This document shows, piece after piece, positions 21,811-35,303 of a DNA stretch of 38,444 nucleotides. Location: positions 1 to 38,444 of the forward strand of contig JADRCO010000303.1 of the NCBI GenBank assembly GCA_021464525.1, written 5' to 3'. A program made the translations under genes and the position numbers. Below the pieces are notes generated by a model. It saw only the letters and a program-made list of their open reading frames with translations, had not been told where the DNA came from and did not search any database. Every line of letters begins with the position of its first letter. The stretch's first letter is position 1. The stretch comes from Rhizophagus sp. LPA8_4_AMF. Lineage: Eukaryota > Glomeromycota > Glomeromycetes > Glomerales > Glomeraceae.

Positions 21811-23463
21811 TTTTTATGAGGAAAAAAAAAAAGTCAAAAAATTAAAAAAAATTAAGAGATAATCATCGCTAATCTCATATGATGATCGGATTAAAAATCT
21901 AATCACTTACGAATTTTTAAAGTTTATTCCTTCCCAAAAAGAAATTGTCAATTTTGAAAACGTCACATTGTGACTACTGGGGGTGTCGGTTATAGAAAGA
22001 AGATTGTCTTAATGTTAATCAAATAAAAATAGTTTAAACCATTCTAAACTTTGTAATGTTGCATTTCGAGCCGTGTCTTTACAAAAATGCGGTCAAAATT
22101 ATATATACCGAATTGATGTAATGAATAATGACGTAATTCTATCGAGTTGACGTAATATTTTGCATAATATCTTACACCATTAGCCAACGTCTTTTATTTA
22201 AAATTTTTTTTTTGACACCATATAAATCTCAGTAAATCGGAAGTTTTCAACGTGCCGAACTCTTATTTTATCTTATTATGCAGCCTATTAGGATCACCGA
22301 TCATGGGTAGACCGTTATTTTTGCCAGTAAAAAGGGTGGGATAAAAAATACGTATAAAAACAACACGTTAATTTTTATTTTTACGTTAAAATTAGGCATG
22401 TTCTTGGTTTGGGAGGGTAACATATCAGCCACCCCTACAGGGTGACCGATATTTTTACCCCCATCCAATAACTATAATTTATTCAATATAAAATATAAAA
22501 TCTATCAATAATTTTAGGATAAATGCATTGACTCATATTAAATACAGTATCTTTATAACCAATCAGATATATTCCTGCTAAGGAAAGGGGTAAAAGTAGA
22601 TTTTTATATTCGGGTTAAACTTTTTATGGATACAAAGTTACAAACAAAATAATCCCGGTAATTGAAAAAAAATTTTTGAAATTAAAACTGTGATTTACAC
22701 AATTTACATTTACATGATTTACATCATTGTACCACCACGCGCTCGAAATCGTCTACCCTTCTTCGGGATTTAACGCGCGTAAAATTGTTAAAAGTACTAT
22801 CAAATAATTTATTTATAAATTGAGAAATTGTTAAAATTGAGTAAATATCTAAAACCTTAAAATATAAATAAGTCATTTCTAAAAATTCTAGATATAAAAA
22901 CTTTAAGATTACTTACAATATCTAATCTGGGGGAGATTGATTAAAATTATTAATTAATTACTAATTATTATTAATCATTTGATTATAACTGATTATTTGA
23001 TTATTTGAAATCTATTTTCATTACCATAAAAAAAAAAAAAAAAATTGTGGGTAATGATATTTATGTGATATATATAATGATCGAAAATAAAATTGGGAAC
23101 GTAATCTTAAATTATAATTAACTTTAAAAGTTATAAATTTATCTTTATATAGAATCATAGTTATGCATTCCTATTTATAAATATAACCGTTTTTGATTCG
23201 TAACTTCTTTTTCACATGATTAGCACAACATATTTTATATATGTAAGTTGTATATCATATATAAATGCGTTTGATTGAGGTTTAATTTTTCCGATTTTTC
23301 CGATTGAGAAATTTTCATTTTTTATTTAAAAATTATATTCATTTTTTTTTTCTTTTCACTAATATTTTCAAATATTTGAATCTTTTTGGTACAAGTTTTA
23401 TGTTATTTCTTCGCAAGAACATTATATAAAACTACCTTATTCTTATTTTTCACATAAAAAAAG
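21811..23463. other. 1.65-kb divergent intergenic region
   Basis: Separates the oxygenase/ATP-grasp gene (-) from the acyltransferase (+). It is A+T-rich and without a gene. Near 22300-22460 two similar segments (GACCGTTATTTTTGCC at 22310-22325 and GACCGATATTTTTACC at 22444-22459) stand in G+C-richer surroundings and may be remnants of one repeat family. A poly-A run lies at 23028-23044. Confidence 0.45.
23421..23430 (+). promoter_or_regulatory. TATA-like box of the acyltransferase gene
   Basis: ATTATATAAA lies about 40 nt before the ATG at 23464. In such A+T-rich DNA a match is easy to get by chance, so this is a weak call. Confidence 0.3.
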
Positions 23464-25104
23464 ATGGATTCTCCACAATTTCGTTATTTAAATAAAAAAG
23501 AATTATCTTACATTTACGAAGGAAATTCTAATAATGTAACACTTTCATCACTTTTAACACTCTCTCATCCTTTTAAATATTCTCAAATAATTCAATCAAT
23601 TAAATTTAGTTTAAATATAATTCAACAATATTATCCAATGACGAGATCATGTATTTCAAAAAAGAATGATAAATGGTGTTTCTGTGAAAAATCATTTATA
23701 ATTCCTTCTGATTCTTCTTCTTCTCCTATTCCTCAAAATTTTCCTCCTAAACAAATTTCTTCGATCGCACAATCTGATATATTACAAAATGAAATACCTT
23801 TTAATTGGATAAAAATACCTTCTTCAAATGAGACCATTTTAAATACATTAGAAAATTTATGTTCACAAGAAATGACAAATGATTTTATAGTGGAAAATAA
23901 TTTGTGTAGATTCACTTTAGTTACAAGTGAAAATTTTACAAATCCTTCAAATTCACAAATTATTGATACTACAAAAGAAGTTGGTTTTGTATTTTGTTTC
24001 CTTCATACGGCATTCGATGGTAAAAATATATTTACCATTACACATGATTTTATTAAAGAATTTAAAAAAGCTCTTTTGAATTCTCGAATAACAACAACTT
24101 TTAATATGACTTCCGATTTAATTATTGAACAAGAATTAAAAGAAGGACAAATAAATAATTTAATTTTACCAAAATATCAAACTTTTTATTCAAATTTAAT
24201 ATTTTTTAAGGAAGTATTAATTTTAATTGGTTGGTTAATTTATATGAGTCCACGTAATCTTCCATTTTCAACGTCATCATCAAAAATTCAATCTCAATTA
24301 CAATCTGAGAAATCGGAGAAATTTTATCAAAGTAATCAATCAGAAATTAAAACGATTACATATTTTCATACATTAACAAGACAAGAAACTTCATATTTAA
24401 TTCAATTTTGTAAACAACATAAATTTTCTATCACATCATTATTATCAACTTGTATATCAGAAATCATTTCAACAAAGAATGGTTATAATACAGTATTAGG
24501 AGGATTAGCTGTTGATTTAAGACAATTTTTAAATATTTCTAAAAAAATCAATGGAGCATTTAATTCTTCTATATTAATAAGACATCCAAAAGTTGAGTAT
24601 TTATTATTATTAAAAGATGAAAATTTCGATAAAAAATTTTATATGAAATATTTAGTTGATAGAATTATAATTACTAATATTTCTATACAAAATTCGATGA
24701 AATCCGGTTTTATTTTTCATAATTTAAAATTTTTAATTAATGAACCTATTAAGAATAATAATAATAATGTAATTATTAATGAAGGAGAAGAAATCAAAAA
24801 TAATTCAATAATCCCTTTAGGTTACGTATTATCTAATCTTGGGATTTGTAATCAAAATATTTTTGATAAAGATTCTACGGATAACATTATTACGGATTGG
24901 AATGATGTTTTTTTATCTTCTACTGCAAAATCATCCAGGGGTAGTAATATTGAAGTAACCACCCTAACTTTAGATGATAAAATGTATATGTCTTTTTGTG
25001 CTTGTTCTAAATTTATTTCGGATGAGGATTTAAGAGATTTTGCAAATAATGTGCTTGATTTAATAAGGTTCATATGTGAATATATTCGGAAAAAAATATT
25101 ATAA
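23464..25104 (+). CDS. HxxxD(G) acyltransferase / condensation-domain-like protein
   Basis: Single-exon ORF of 546 aa. The N-terminal part (LTLSHPFKYSQIIQSIKFSL, NIIQQYYPMTRSC) resembles the start of condensation/CoA-dependent acyltransferase domains, where a substrate-filling helix precedes the catalytic motif. The catalytic motif is FLHTAFDGKNIF with His181, Asp185 and Gly186 (HxxxDG). A later DLRQFL (Asp351) matches the structural DLR motif seen in alcohol acetyltransferases and PapA-like enzymes. The second half contains TLTRQETSYLIQFCKQHKFS ITSLLSTC-type lid sequence and LSNLG. These enzymes move an acyl group from CoA or a carrier protein to an alcohol or amine. The exact subfamily (AATase, PapA, stand-alone condensation domain) is unclear. 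It is divergent from the oxygenase/ATP-grasp gene, and a shared pathway is possible. Confidence 0.78.
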   Translation: MDSPQFRYLNKKELSYIYEGNSNNVTLSSLLTLSHPFKYSQIIQSIKFSLNIIQQYYPMTRSCISKKNDKWCFCEKSFIIPSDSSSSPIPQNFPPKQISSIAQSDILQNEIPFNWIKIPSSNETILNTLENLCSQEMTNDFIVENNLCRFTLVTSENFTNPSNSQIIDTTKEVGFVFCFLHTAFDGKNIFTITHDFIKEFKKALLNSRITTTFNMTSDLIIEQELKEGQINNLILPKYQTFYSNLIFFKEVLILIGWLIYMSPRNLPFSTSSSKIQSQLQSEKSEKFYQSNQSEIKTITYFHTLTRQETSYLIQFCKQHKFSITSLLSTCISEIISTKNGYNTVLGGLAVDLRQFLNISKKINGAFNSSILIRHPKVEYLLLLKDENFDKKFYMKYLVDRIIITNISIQNSMKSGFIFHNLKFLINEPIKNNNNNVIINEGEEIKNNSIIPLGYVLSNLGICNQNIFDKDSTDNIITDWNDVFLSSTAKSSRGSNIEVTTLTLDDKMYMSFCACSKFISDEDLRDFANNVLDLIRFICEYIRKKIL

Positions 25105-25758
25105 TAACATTACGAACATTACACGAAATTTTTTATAATTAGTAACTATCAGTTTTTTTTTAATTATTGTAAGCTTTCGTTAACATCACGTGATTGATTA
25201 TTTTTTGACCAATCAGAGTACATAATAAAGAGTTATAGTGTTTAAAAAAAAAATTATCCGTAGGAATATGATATACAGTATCTCCCTTTCTCGAAGTGAA
25301 GTGAAAATATCTTAAATGTCCTTCAAGTGAAGTGAATATATTGTTACAAAAGGTAAGTGTAAGATTAGTTTCTATCAATCGTAATATAAGCACAATTGTG
25401 TGTACAACGATTTTTCCTTAAAATATTTCGAGATTTCGTTGAAGGAATTTCTTGTGCGATAATAAAATTTCAAACTTTTAGCTTTAACATGATTTATCAA
25501 ATCATTTAAATCATTTTGATAAGGTTTTGGCAATAGTTACATACAAATTTAAAGATTTAGATGAAATGATATCATGAAATAATTATTTTATTAAATTTTT
25601 ATTTATAGAAAGCTTTCTGCATGTTATAATTTTGGCGTATAGCAGGATTACACTGAGAAAGGCTTCCTTAAACGATCTCAAAGTCTAACCTCTGACGCGT
25701 AAGTCTAACCTCTGTCAATTTCTATAAAAAAATTTTTTGTAATGAAGATATAATAATT

Positions 25759-26043
25759 TTGGATGAATCGCCGTATTCCGAATATTTTTATCAAAATACA
25801 CCAACATTTGACAGAGTATATATTTCAATATATCGAAAATTATTTATTAGAGAGATATTTAAATATAAAGAGTTAATAGTTAATGCAATAGTCCAACTTA
25901 ATGAATTGAAGACGCGTATTCAAGAAATGCTAGATGAACATCGGAAGATACAAGATCGTCAACAACAACTCCATTATGAAATGAGTAATTCACAAACCTT
26001 ACATCATCGTATCATTGAAGTTGAATCTGAAAATTCACAATAA
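25759..26043 (+). pseudogene. Coiled-coil ORF fragment without a proper start
   Basis: A 94-codon open frame beginning at TTG, with no ATG until about residue 57. The sequence IVNAIVQLNELKTRIQEMLD EHRKIQDRQQQLHYEMSNSQ is helical with heptad spacing, i.e. a coiled coil. At its end the frame stops, but the +1 frame continues as NDQYLENDHYWENDHYWENY before a stop, which suggests a frameshift or a missed splice. Flanking AAGTCTAACC copies hint at an inserted or duplicated segment. No family recognised; it may be an exon of an unassembled gene. Confidence 0.3.
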
Positions 26044-26099
26044 TGATCAATATTTGGAGAATGATCATTATTGGGAGAATGATCATTATTGGGAGAATT
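26042..26099 (+). repeat. Three tandem copies of an 18-bp unit
   Basis: ATGATCATTATTGGGAGA occurs twice exactly, preceded by a diverged copy (ATGATCAATATTTGGAGA). In the +1 frame relative to the upstream coiled-coil ORF it encodes ENDHYW repeats. Confidence 0.8.
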
Positions 26100-26215
26100 A
26101 TAGAGATAGGTAAGCATATAAGTCTAACCCTTTTGTGGTCCAGTTTTTTTACCATATATGAGGTTTATAATACAAGTATAATACATTTTTATTAACAAAA
26201 TTTTCTAAATAAACT

Positions 26216-28162
26216 TTATTTTAAATGAAATCTATCAGGATATTCCATAACAAATTTAATGAATTCATCATGTAAACTAGGCCATTCCATTTTAATATAA
26301 GACATAAAATTATCTTTTTCATAATGTCTATGACTTATAAGAGGTTGTAATAAAGTAATAACAGTTTTTAATGTTGGTTCAAAACCATTTAATATAATAT
26401 CAACTTTAAATACTTTGATAGCTTCATCAAAAGCTTTAAAACGACATAAAGCTTCTATATAAGAATTATAATGATTTAAATTTAATATATACTTATCATT
26501 TGAATCATTTGTAAATAATTTCCAATATTTTTTTAAAGTTGTAATATCACCATAAATTCCAATTTGATCCAATAAAACTGAAATAGCAGATGATAAAACT
26601 TCACCAGAATATTTTTCATTTAATTCTTCCCATAATTCTAAAGTATTAGATAATTTACCCAATATTCCATATGAAAGCATTAATACAGGAAAATTCTTTA
26701 TTTTAAAATCTTTATCAGTAGTTTTCATCAATTCATTTATCCATCTTAATATACCTTCTTTATCTTTCTTTTTATTATAATGGCATAATAAGAGTCTGAG
26801 AAAATATGAATATTCTCGAATATTTATAAATTTAATTAATTCCAACAATTCTTCTGATTTATTTATCATTCCATTATTCCAATATGAATGCATTAATAAA
26901 ATAAAAGTATAAGCGGGTGGAATGATTTTTAATTCCATCATTTCTTGTAAAATTCTTTCCGCATAATTCAATCCATCATTCCAAAGAAATCCCACTATTA
27001 AAAAATATCCAATATCTGAATTAATTTTAATATCTGATTTTTTTATCATATCAAAAATTGAAGAAATTATAAAATTTTTTACTTTTGATTCAAATAATCC
27101 TTTAAATAATTCAAAAAGAATTATAGGATTTGATTTTATATTTTTTGTTGGTATTTCATGAAAATATTTTATTGCAATTTCAACTTTTCCTTCTTTAAAA
27201 GAATCTTCCATTAATTGTAAACTCTTAAAACCATTTTGATCTAATCCTTTTTCAGCATAAATTGATATCATATCTCTATAAAAAAATGTCAAACTATTAA
27301 TATTATTCTTCCTTTGTTGTAATATTAATAAATCTTTATAAATATCATCATTAAATTTTATTCCAACATCTTTAAAAATTTTATAAATTTCTATTATAAT
27401 ATTTTCATTATAATTATTATATTCTTCAAATTGTGTAGTTAATAAATGTTTAAAAAGATTTAAACAAATATTTTCATTTTTAATTCCAGATGATATCATT
27501 CCTTTTATAAATGGTTTAATTAATGAATTTTTTTGTTCAAATTTTATCCTTAAATAAAATTTTTTTATCAAATCTTGTAATAAATCATCATTTAATATAT
27601 CATTACGATATAAATTTATATTACTCCATAATAATTGTGAAATTTTATAATTATTATAAAATTTTTTATAATCTTTTTCATAATCTTCAAATAATTCAAT
27701 AAAAACATAAACTAAATCCATTATTATCTTATCTTTTTGATCAATATATTTTATTAATTTCATTGCTGTTTCTATCTTTTCATCTTTTATTAAAAAACTT
27801 ACAATATTTCTACTTCCACCTATTGAATTAACATCATAATCTCGATAAAATTGTTTACTTGTAACATATAATGATAAGATTTGATTTTTTTCTTCTTCAA
27901 TTATAGCTTTCTCAATTCCATCTTTTAATTTTATTAATATAATTTTTAATTCTTTTTGTCGTAATTGTTTTCGTTGTTTTATTTGTTGTTGTAATAATTC
28001 TTTTCTATTTATTTTATTAACATTTGTTGTAACGTTTATTATTGATCTCGTTATTAATGAATTTTTCTTCTTTATAATGTATAATGATCCTTGTGTATTG
28101 TAAAACTTTTGTGGAAAAGTTTTAACAAAACTTTTAATTAAAATATAAGAGAATGAGTTCAT
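26216..28162 (-). CDS. PPR-like helical-repeat protein, probably mitochondrial
   Basis: Single-exon ORF. I start it at the ATG at 28162 (648 aa): MNSFSYILIKSFVKTFPQKF is basic, Ser-rich and lacks acidic residues, as in a mitochondrial presequence. An in-frame ATG at 28216 would add 18 residues encoded mainly by a poly-T run and looks less likely. A Lys/Gln-rich helix follows (RKELLQQQIKQRKQLRQKEL). The rest is a chain of antiparallel helices. The second half has pentatricopeptide-like 35-residue units, e.g. NYAERILQEMMELKIIPPAY TFILLMHSYW and SYIEALCRFKAFDEAIKVFK. Such proteins bind organellar RNA and act in its stability or translation. The repeats are too diverged by eye to name an orthologue. 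Codon use is strongly A+T-biased. Confidence 0.7.
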   Translation of the reverse strand: MNSFSYILIKSFVKTFPQKFYNTQGSLYIIKKKNSLITRSIINVTTNVNKINRKELLQQQIKQRKQLRQKELKIILIKLKDGIEKAIIEEEKNQILSLYVTSKQFYRDYDVNSIGGSRNIVSFLIKDEKIETAMKLIKYIDQKDKIIMDLVYVFIELFEDYEKDYKKFYNNYKISQLLWSNINLYRNDILNDDLLQDLIKKFYLRIKFEQKNSLIKPFIKGMISSGIKNENICLNLFKHLLTTQFEEYNNYNENIIIEIYKIFKDVGIKFNDDIYKDLLILQQRKNNINSLTFFYRDMISIYAEKGLDQNGFKSLQLMEDSFKEGKVEIAIKYFHEIPTKNIKSNPIILFELFKGLFESKVKNFIISSIFDMIKKSDIKINSDIGYFLIVGFLWNDGLNYAERILQEMMELKIIPPAYTFILLMHSYWNNGMINKSEELLELIKFINIREYSYFLRLLLCHYNKKKDKEGILRWINELMKTTDKDFKIKNFPVLMLSYGILGKLSNTLELWEELNEKYSGEVLSSAISVLLDQIGIYGDITTLKKYWKLFTNDSNDKYILNLNHYNSYIEALCRFKAFDEAIKVFKVDIILNGFEPTLKTVITLLQPLISHRHYEKDNFMSYIKMEWPSLHDEFIKFVMEYPDRFHLK

Positions 28163-28355
28163 TTGAAGAAAATGATTGAAAAAAAAAAAAAATGAAAAAA
28201 CACGGTCGATCGTCATTATAACGTGTGATGAAGATCTATTCCTTTCTTGTTATAATCATATAAAAAAATATTTTTTATTTAAATAATAAACAATGATTCA
28301 CAAATTAAATCTTTTTACAATATTTAGAACGATACAATAAAAAATACATGAAATT

Positions 28356-29058
28356 TTAAGAATTCAATGAAGCAATAGCATCAACTTCAATTTTAACGTC
28401 CAATGGTAACCTAGCCACTTCAACGCATGCTCTAGCTGGACGCGCATCTCCAATAACCTAGTAAAAAAAAAAAAAAAAATTCACTATATTAGAAAGAAAG
28501 ATAACTTCAATCTGTTAAATATTTTTTAAGTCAATGAGTGTATCAAACAAATTTTTCAATCGTTTATCCACATGTATACTAAATAGATATATTTTAATAC
28601 GAACCTCTCCATATGCTTTATTCATCACATCAAAGTCATTCATATCTTTGATATAAACCGTTGTTTTAATTAAATTTTGATACGAACATCCTGCCGCTTC
28701 TAATACCTTTCCTAAATTTTTCAAAGTTTGAATCTAGAAGAAAGTATATATTTATGTATATATACTTTTAAAAACTATCAAAAACATAAAAAAAAAATTG
28801 CCACGTAAATCTGAAAATTTACCGTTTGTTCCCTAATATCTTCGCTAACAATTTTGCGAGTTTCTGGATCAAGAGGAATTTGTCCAGATACATAAACAAA
28901 TCCATTAGTTATGACAGCTTGAGCTAGATCAAACATATAGTTAGTTATATCATTTGATAAAAATAATCAAAGTATTAATATTAAAATAATTAATTACAAT
29001 AAGGTCCAGCGGGGCTGGGAGCTTTATTAGTAGAAACGTAACTAATATTTGCGCTCAT
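28356..29058 (-). CDS. RidA/YjgF/UK114 family enamine/imine deaminase
   Basis: Four exons, 29058-28998, 28923-28823, 28733-28605 and 28457-28356, give 130 aa, the standard length. Family signatures: APSPAGPYSQAV, GFVYVSGQIPLDPETRKIV, KNLGKVLEAAGCSYQNLIKT and TVYIKDMNDFDVMNKAYGEV, then ARPARACVEVARLPLDVKIEVDA with the conserved active-site Arg. RidA hydrolyses reactive 2-aminoacrylate and related imines formed by PLP enzymes; yeast homologues Hmf1 and Mmf1 are cytosolic and mitochondrial. No mitochondrial presequence is seen (MSANISYVSTNKA), so a cytosolic form is likelier. The third donor is GTTCGT, weaker than the usual GTAAGT, but frame and family sequence fix it. Confidence 0.95.
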
Positions 29059-29628
29059 TTTTTTTCTGGATTGGTGCGAGATTAAATTTCTTGAAAATTT
29101 TATCGTTCCTTTCTTTTTTTATGAGTTTTTTTTATAATGAGTTTCTTATTATGTTTGTTACCATCTCCCATTGAGTGAATGAAATGGGTAACGCTAAATT
29201 CGGCTTCGTAAATAATCATTTTACATTATCATGTTTATTTTATTGATTCAATAACCTTCTTGTTACGGAAAAATTAAACCTCTATTATCTATCTGATTAA
29301 TAAATATTTAATGTTACGACCGTTACGTTTAAGACTTTTTACTAATTATTGAATAAGCAGCTTTGGTATAATTTTGTCCTTATACGGTAAAATTTTAATA
29401 CTTATCAACAAAAAAAAAATGGCGTTATAAAAACGCCAATAATTAATACTTTTATGTTAAAAAACTTGTAATTACCCAACTTTATTCAAAATCCATTTTA
29501 TTTATAACTAATTAAAATCTAATCAAAATAACGCGCACATACAAATTCAGAGAAAAAGAAAATAATATAGACAGGTGTAGAAATAGAAATTTGTAATTAA
29601 CAATTAAAAAAAATAATTTTTTTTTTTC
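29059..29628. other. Intergenic region upstream of RidA
   Basis: Between the RidA start (-) and the 3' end of the kinase gene (-). A+T-rich with A/T runs; no gene or clear promoter motif seen. Confidence 0.5.
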
Positions 29629-32032
<2,404 letters not shown>

Positions 32033-34136
32033 TTCTGATAAATAATAAATTATTATGTTATAAATACGCGTCATTATTTGATTATTTGAAAAAAAAAAAT
32101 AAAAATTATATACCTTTTTAACACAGTATATCAACAAAAAAAAAAATAAAATAAAAATAAAAATAAAAAATAAATAAAAAAAAAAGAGTCAAGTACAAAA
32201 TATTATAGAGGATGAGTGAGAAAGAAGAAATTCAGATAAACCATCGAAAGATTGTAACTAAGTGAGTTATTTTATATTCACTCTTCAAGTGGAATCTATG
32301 ATAACAAAAATATCATCAGAACCGTGGGAATCAAATCAACAATCACCAAAACTGCTATATAAGGGATGAGTCACTATACTCTCTCTCATAGGTACCGAGA
32401 TCACTAAAAAGACAATGGACAATCAGCAATTTACTTATATGTAAATGCTAAATAATATGGTAACTTTCTTTATCAGGAATCCTAGCAGTTTGTTTATACA
32501 GATGAATCCGATAACAAAAAATGCACTATTGGAATTTTTTCTCCCTTTATAATGATTATTTTATAAAATTTTTCATTAAAATGACTTTCTAATCGTAATA
32601 CTTGATTTATTTTCCTTACCTCTTTATAAAAAATGACATTTTATCGACAAACAAATTTGTTATCAGATACCGTTGTTTGAATTCAAATACCGATTGTTCA
32701 AAAGTATATTGTACTAAATTCTTATTTTGGTAAGTATACAAAAAAATAAGGAAAATCACGAATCCTATCTTATAAAGAAATAAGGAAAGTCATTGGTACA
32801 TCATCTAATAAGTATTACATAAACTATTCCTATCTCATCCACAATCATATTTTTATGGAGTAATGAAAAAAGCGAGCGAAAAAAAATTCAACCGATGATT
32901 CCGGTAATTTCTTTGTATTTGAGTAATTGTTTATAATCATAAATATCGTTAAATATTAATAAATTTAGAAATAATTTTTCTGCTAAATTCCATAATAATA
33001 GTTTATAAACCTGTAATTGTCAACTTTTTATAGTTTATTTGTGATGCTTATCGTGAAAATTCATCGTCTGTCATGAGTCACTTCACCGATGATCTGATTA
33101 TCTATGATCGATAACCGAAAAAGATACCGATATGATACCGTATTTTGTATGTGTGTTTCATACGTAATTTCAATAAATGTTTAAATGGTTATTAGAAATA
33201 ATTTCTTATTACTTTTTAATGTAAATTGCAACTTGGTTGATCTTTTTTAATTTTAATTTTTAATTTCATTTCGTCCCTGATATTCTCTTTGACCAACCTT
33301 TTTTTTTCTCCCCGACATCTAGATTACTATTAATCTTTTTGGGTTTAACCGGGGACATCGGATTTTCTTTTTGTTATCATTTACAAAAATAAAAAAATGA
33401 AATAGTCGTTTGTTTTGTAAATATTACCCCATAATATATAATTAACACATGTCGATCCAGGGAAACACCCCTTAAATTACTTAACGTCAAATTATACAAT
33501 AGTATAATGAGTCAAAAAAAAGTAATAGAAATCATGGAATTGGGGGAGGAAATCATGCGAAAGTTGTAGACAAATGGATCATGAGAACAAAAAAAAAATC
33601 CTTTTAAAGAACAACCGTGATATAATCTACGAAAATTTTCCGTGTTACATTTCCGAGTTTGGTTTAGTTAATTTTTAATCAGAAAAAATCATTTTCTCAT
33701 ACAAGCATTTCCTATATAGATTCAATAAAGATTATCATCATTATTTCCATTTTTAAAATAGTGTCAATCACTTTTTTGACATTGGCGATTCTTTTTATAG
33801 TGAGTATAGGTGAGAATTTTTTTTTATCTTAGAAATATGATTGATAAATAAAAAAAAACAATCATTATAAAAGTATTTATATATTTATATATTTAAATTT
33901 AACCTTATTTATATGTTATTATTTATATTTAAAGTTAGTTTAAAGCAAATAAATAACATCACATTTTAAGCATAACTGAAATATTTTGTGTAAGCTATTG
34001 AAAGTTTCTTGTAAAGATTATTTATTTTGAAGTAATAAAGAATCAATTATTGTAATTTTAGTCTAATTTTGACATTTGGTGATTGGATATTATATATGTT
34101 AAATTATAAATAATCAAATGACTATTTAAGGTAAAT

Positions 34137-34197
34137 GCTGGGAAAAGGGACCAAATAAACAATGAAATCCATTGTTTAATTGGCCCTTTTTTCCAGC
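34137..34197. repeat. 61-nt imperfect hairpin
   Basis: Arms 34137-34164 and 34170-34197 pair at 24 of 28 positions around a 5-nt loop (AAATC). The left arm begins GCTGGGAAAAGGGACC and the right arm ends CCCTTTTTTCCAGC. It is much richer in G+C than its surroundings. It could be a MITE remnant or a transcribed hairpin. Confidence 0.7.
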
Positions 34198-35151
34198 ACC
34201 CAACCAATTTTATTTAAATTAGAATTGATATTATAAAATTGTATTTTAAAATATTACTTATTTAATAAATATTATATTAGTTATTATTTACATCAGATGA
34301 CTGGTCTTTCCATAGTATAACAAATAGATATTATATGATTTTGACTGATTTTTACTAAAATTCAATAAATTAATTTTTTTAAAAATTGTATTTTTAATAT
34401 ACTTTTATTTTACAATCTATAAATTAATTAAAAATTTAGTATAGCATTAATAAAAATAAAAAATTTTTAAAAATAGCTTATTTGAAATTTTGAAATAAAT
34501 ACTATATAAAAATATATTACTATTATATTATTTATATATAAAATTATAAGTTAATTTTAATCTTTAAAATTATCAAAATTATCAAAATATTAAAATTAAT
34601 TTGATCTTAATTTTTCAAATATTAAAATAGGTAAATTAGATGTTAAATGATCATCTACAATTATTGAAAAAATCATTAAAATATTTTAAAAATATTTTAA
34701 ATTTTAATAATTAAAATTTAATCATTTATAATTCATTTAAAAGCTTTAATTAAAATGAATCAAATAATAATAAAATTATATCAATAATATCAATATTGAT
34801 TGTATTATTTTTACTTTAAATTTTAAATATTTTTCTTATTATTTTTATATTTAATAATAAATTTCAATATTTCATTTTTATATTATTAGATTTGTTTTAT
34901 TAAAAGAATTTAAAAATATCTGTAATTTCAATATTGGCAAATTATTATAATTTGAAATTTTATTTTTTTTATAATTATTTAAATATATATTGCCAAAATT
35001 TAACATAATTTGAAATTTAAGACTGGAATTTAAAGCTTAAAATTTGGGTTATAATAAAACTAATTTGGGATTTAAATTTGAAATTAAAATTTAATACTAT
35101 ATAAAAATTTGGAATTTAAAATTGATAATTTTGAATTTAAGTGGCATATAA

Positions 35152-35303
35152 TTGGACCTTTTGCAATAGAAAGAGAGGAAACTTCAAAAAAAATTAATTT
35201 TATATTTATATGCCAAAAATGGTTCAAATGTTATAATTTGTTTAAATTTTATCATTTTTTATTTTTTTTTGAGTTTCCTTCCTTTTTATTGCAAAAGACC
35301 CAG
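35152..35303. repeat. Inverted repeat of about 42 nt arms (foldback element)
   Basis: Left arm 35152-35193 (TTGGACCTTTTGCAATAGAA...) and right arm 35261-35303 (...TTATTGCAAAAGACCCAG) pair over about 36 of 42 positions, including TTTTGCAATA and GGAAACT, with about 67 nt between. This suits a small non-autonomous DNA transposon. The 77-codon frame running through it (35109-35342) is not a gene. Confidence 0.6.

Larger units (their letters stand above)
25105..26215. other. Intergenic region with repeats and a degenerate coiled-coil ORF
   Basis: Contains a CACGTG box at 25187-25192, three copies of AAGTCTAACC (25681-25690, 25701-25710, 26120-26129), the coiled-coil ORF 25759-26043 and the tandem repeat 26042-26099. 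No intact recognised gene. Confidence 0.5.

Noticed and set aside
28163-28216. N-terminal extension of the PPR-like protein from the ATG at 28216
   Set aside because: It is coded largely by a poly-T run giving FFFFF and would mask the plausible mitochondrial presequence that starts at 28162.
32212-32380. Short exon MSEKEEIQINHRKIVT with a perfect GTGAGT donor, followed by coding-like SSEPWESNQQSPKLLYKG
   Set aside because: The only nearby acceptor gives a 28-nt intron and the wrong phase for the second peptide; no complete gene could be built.
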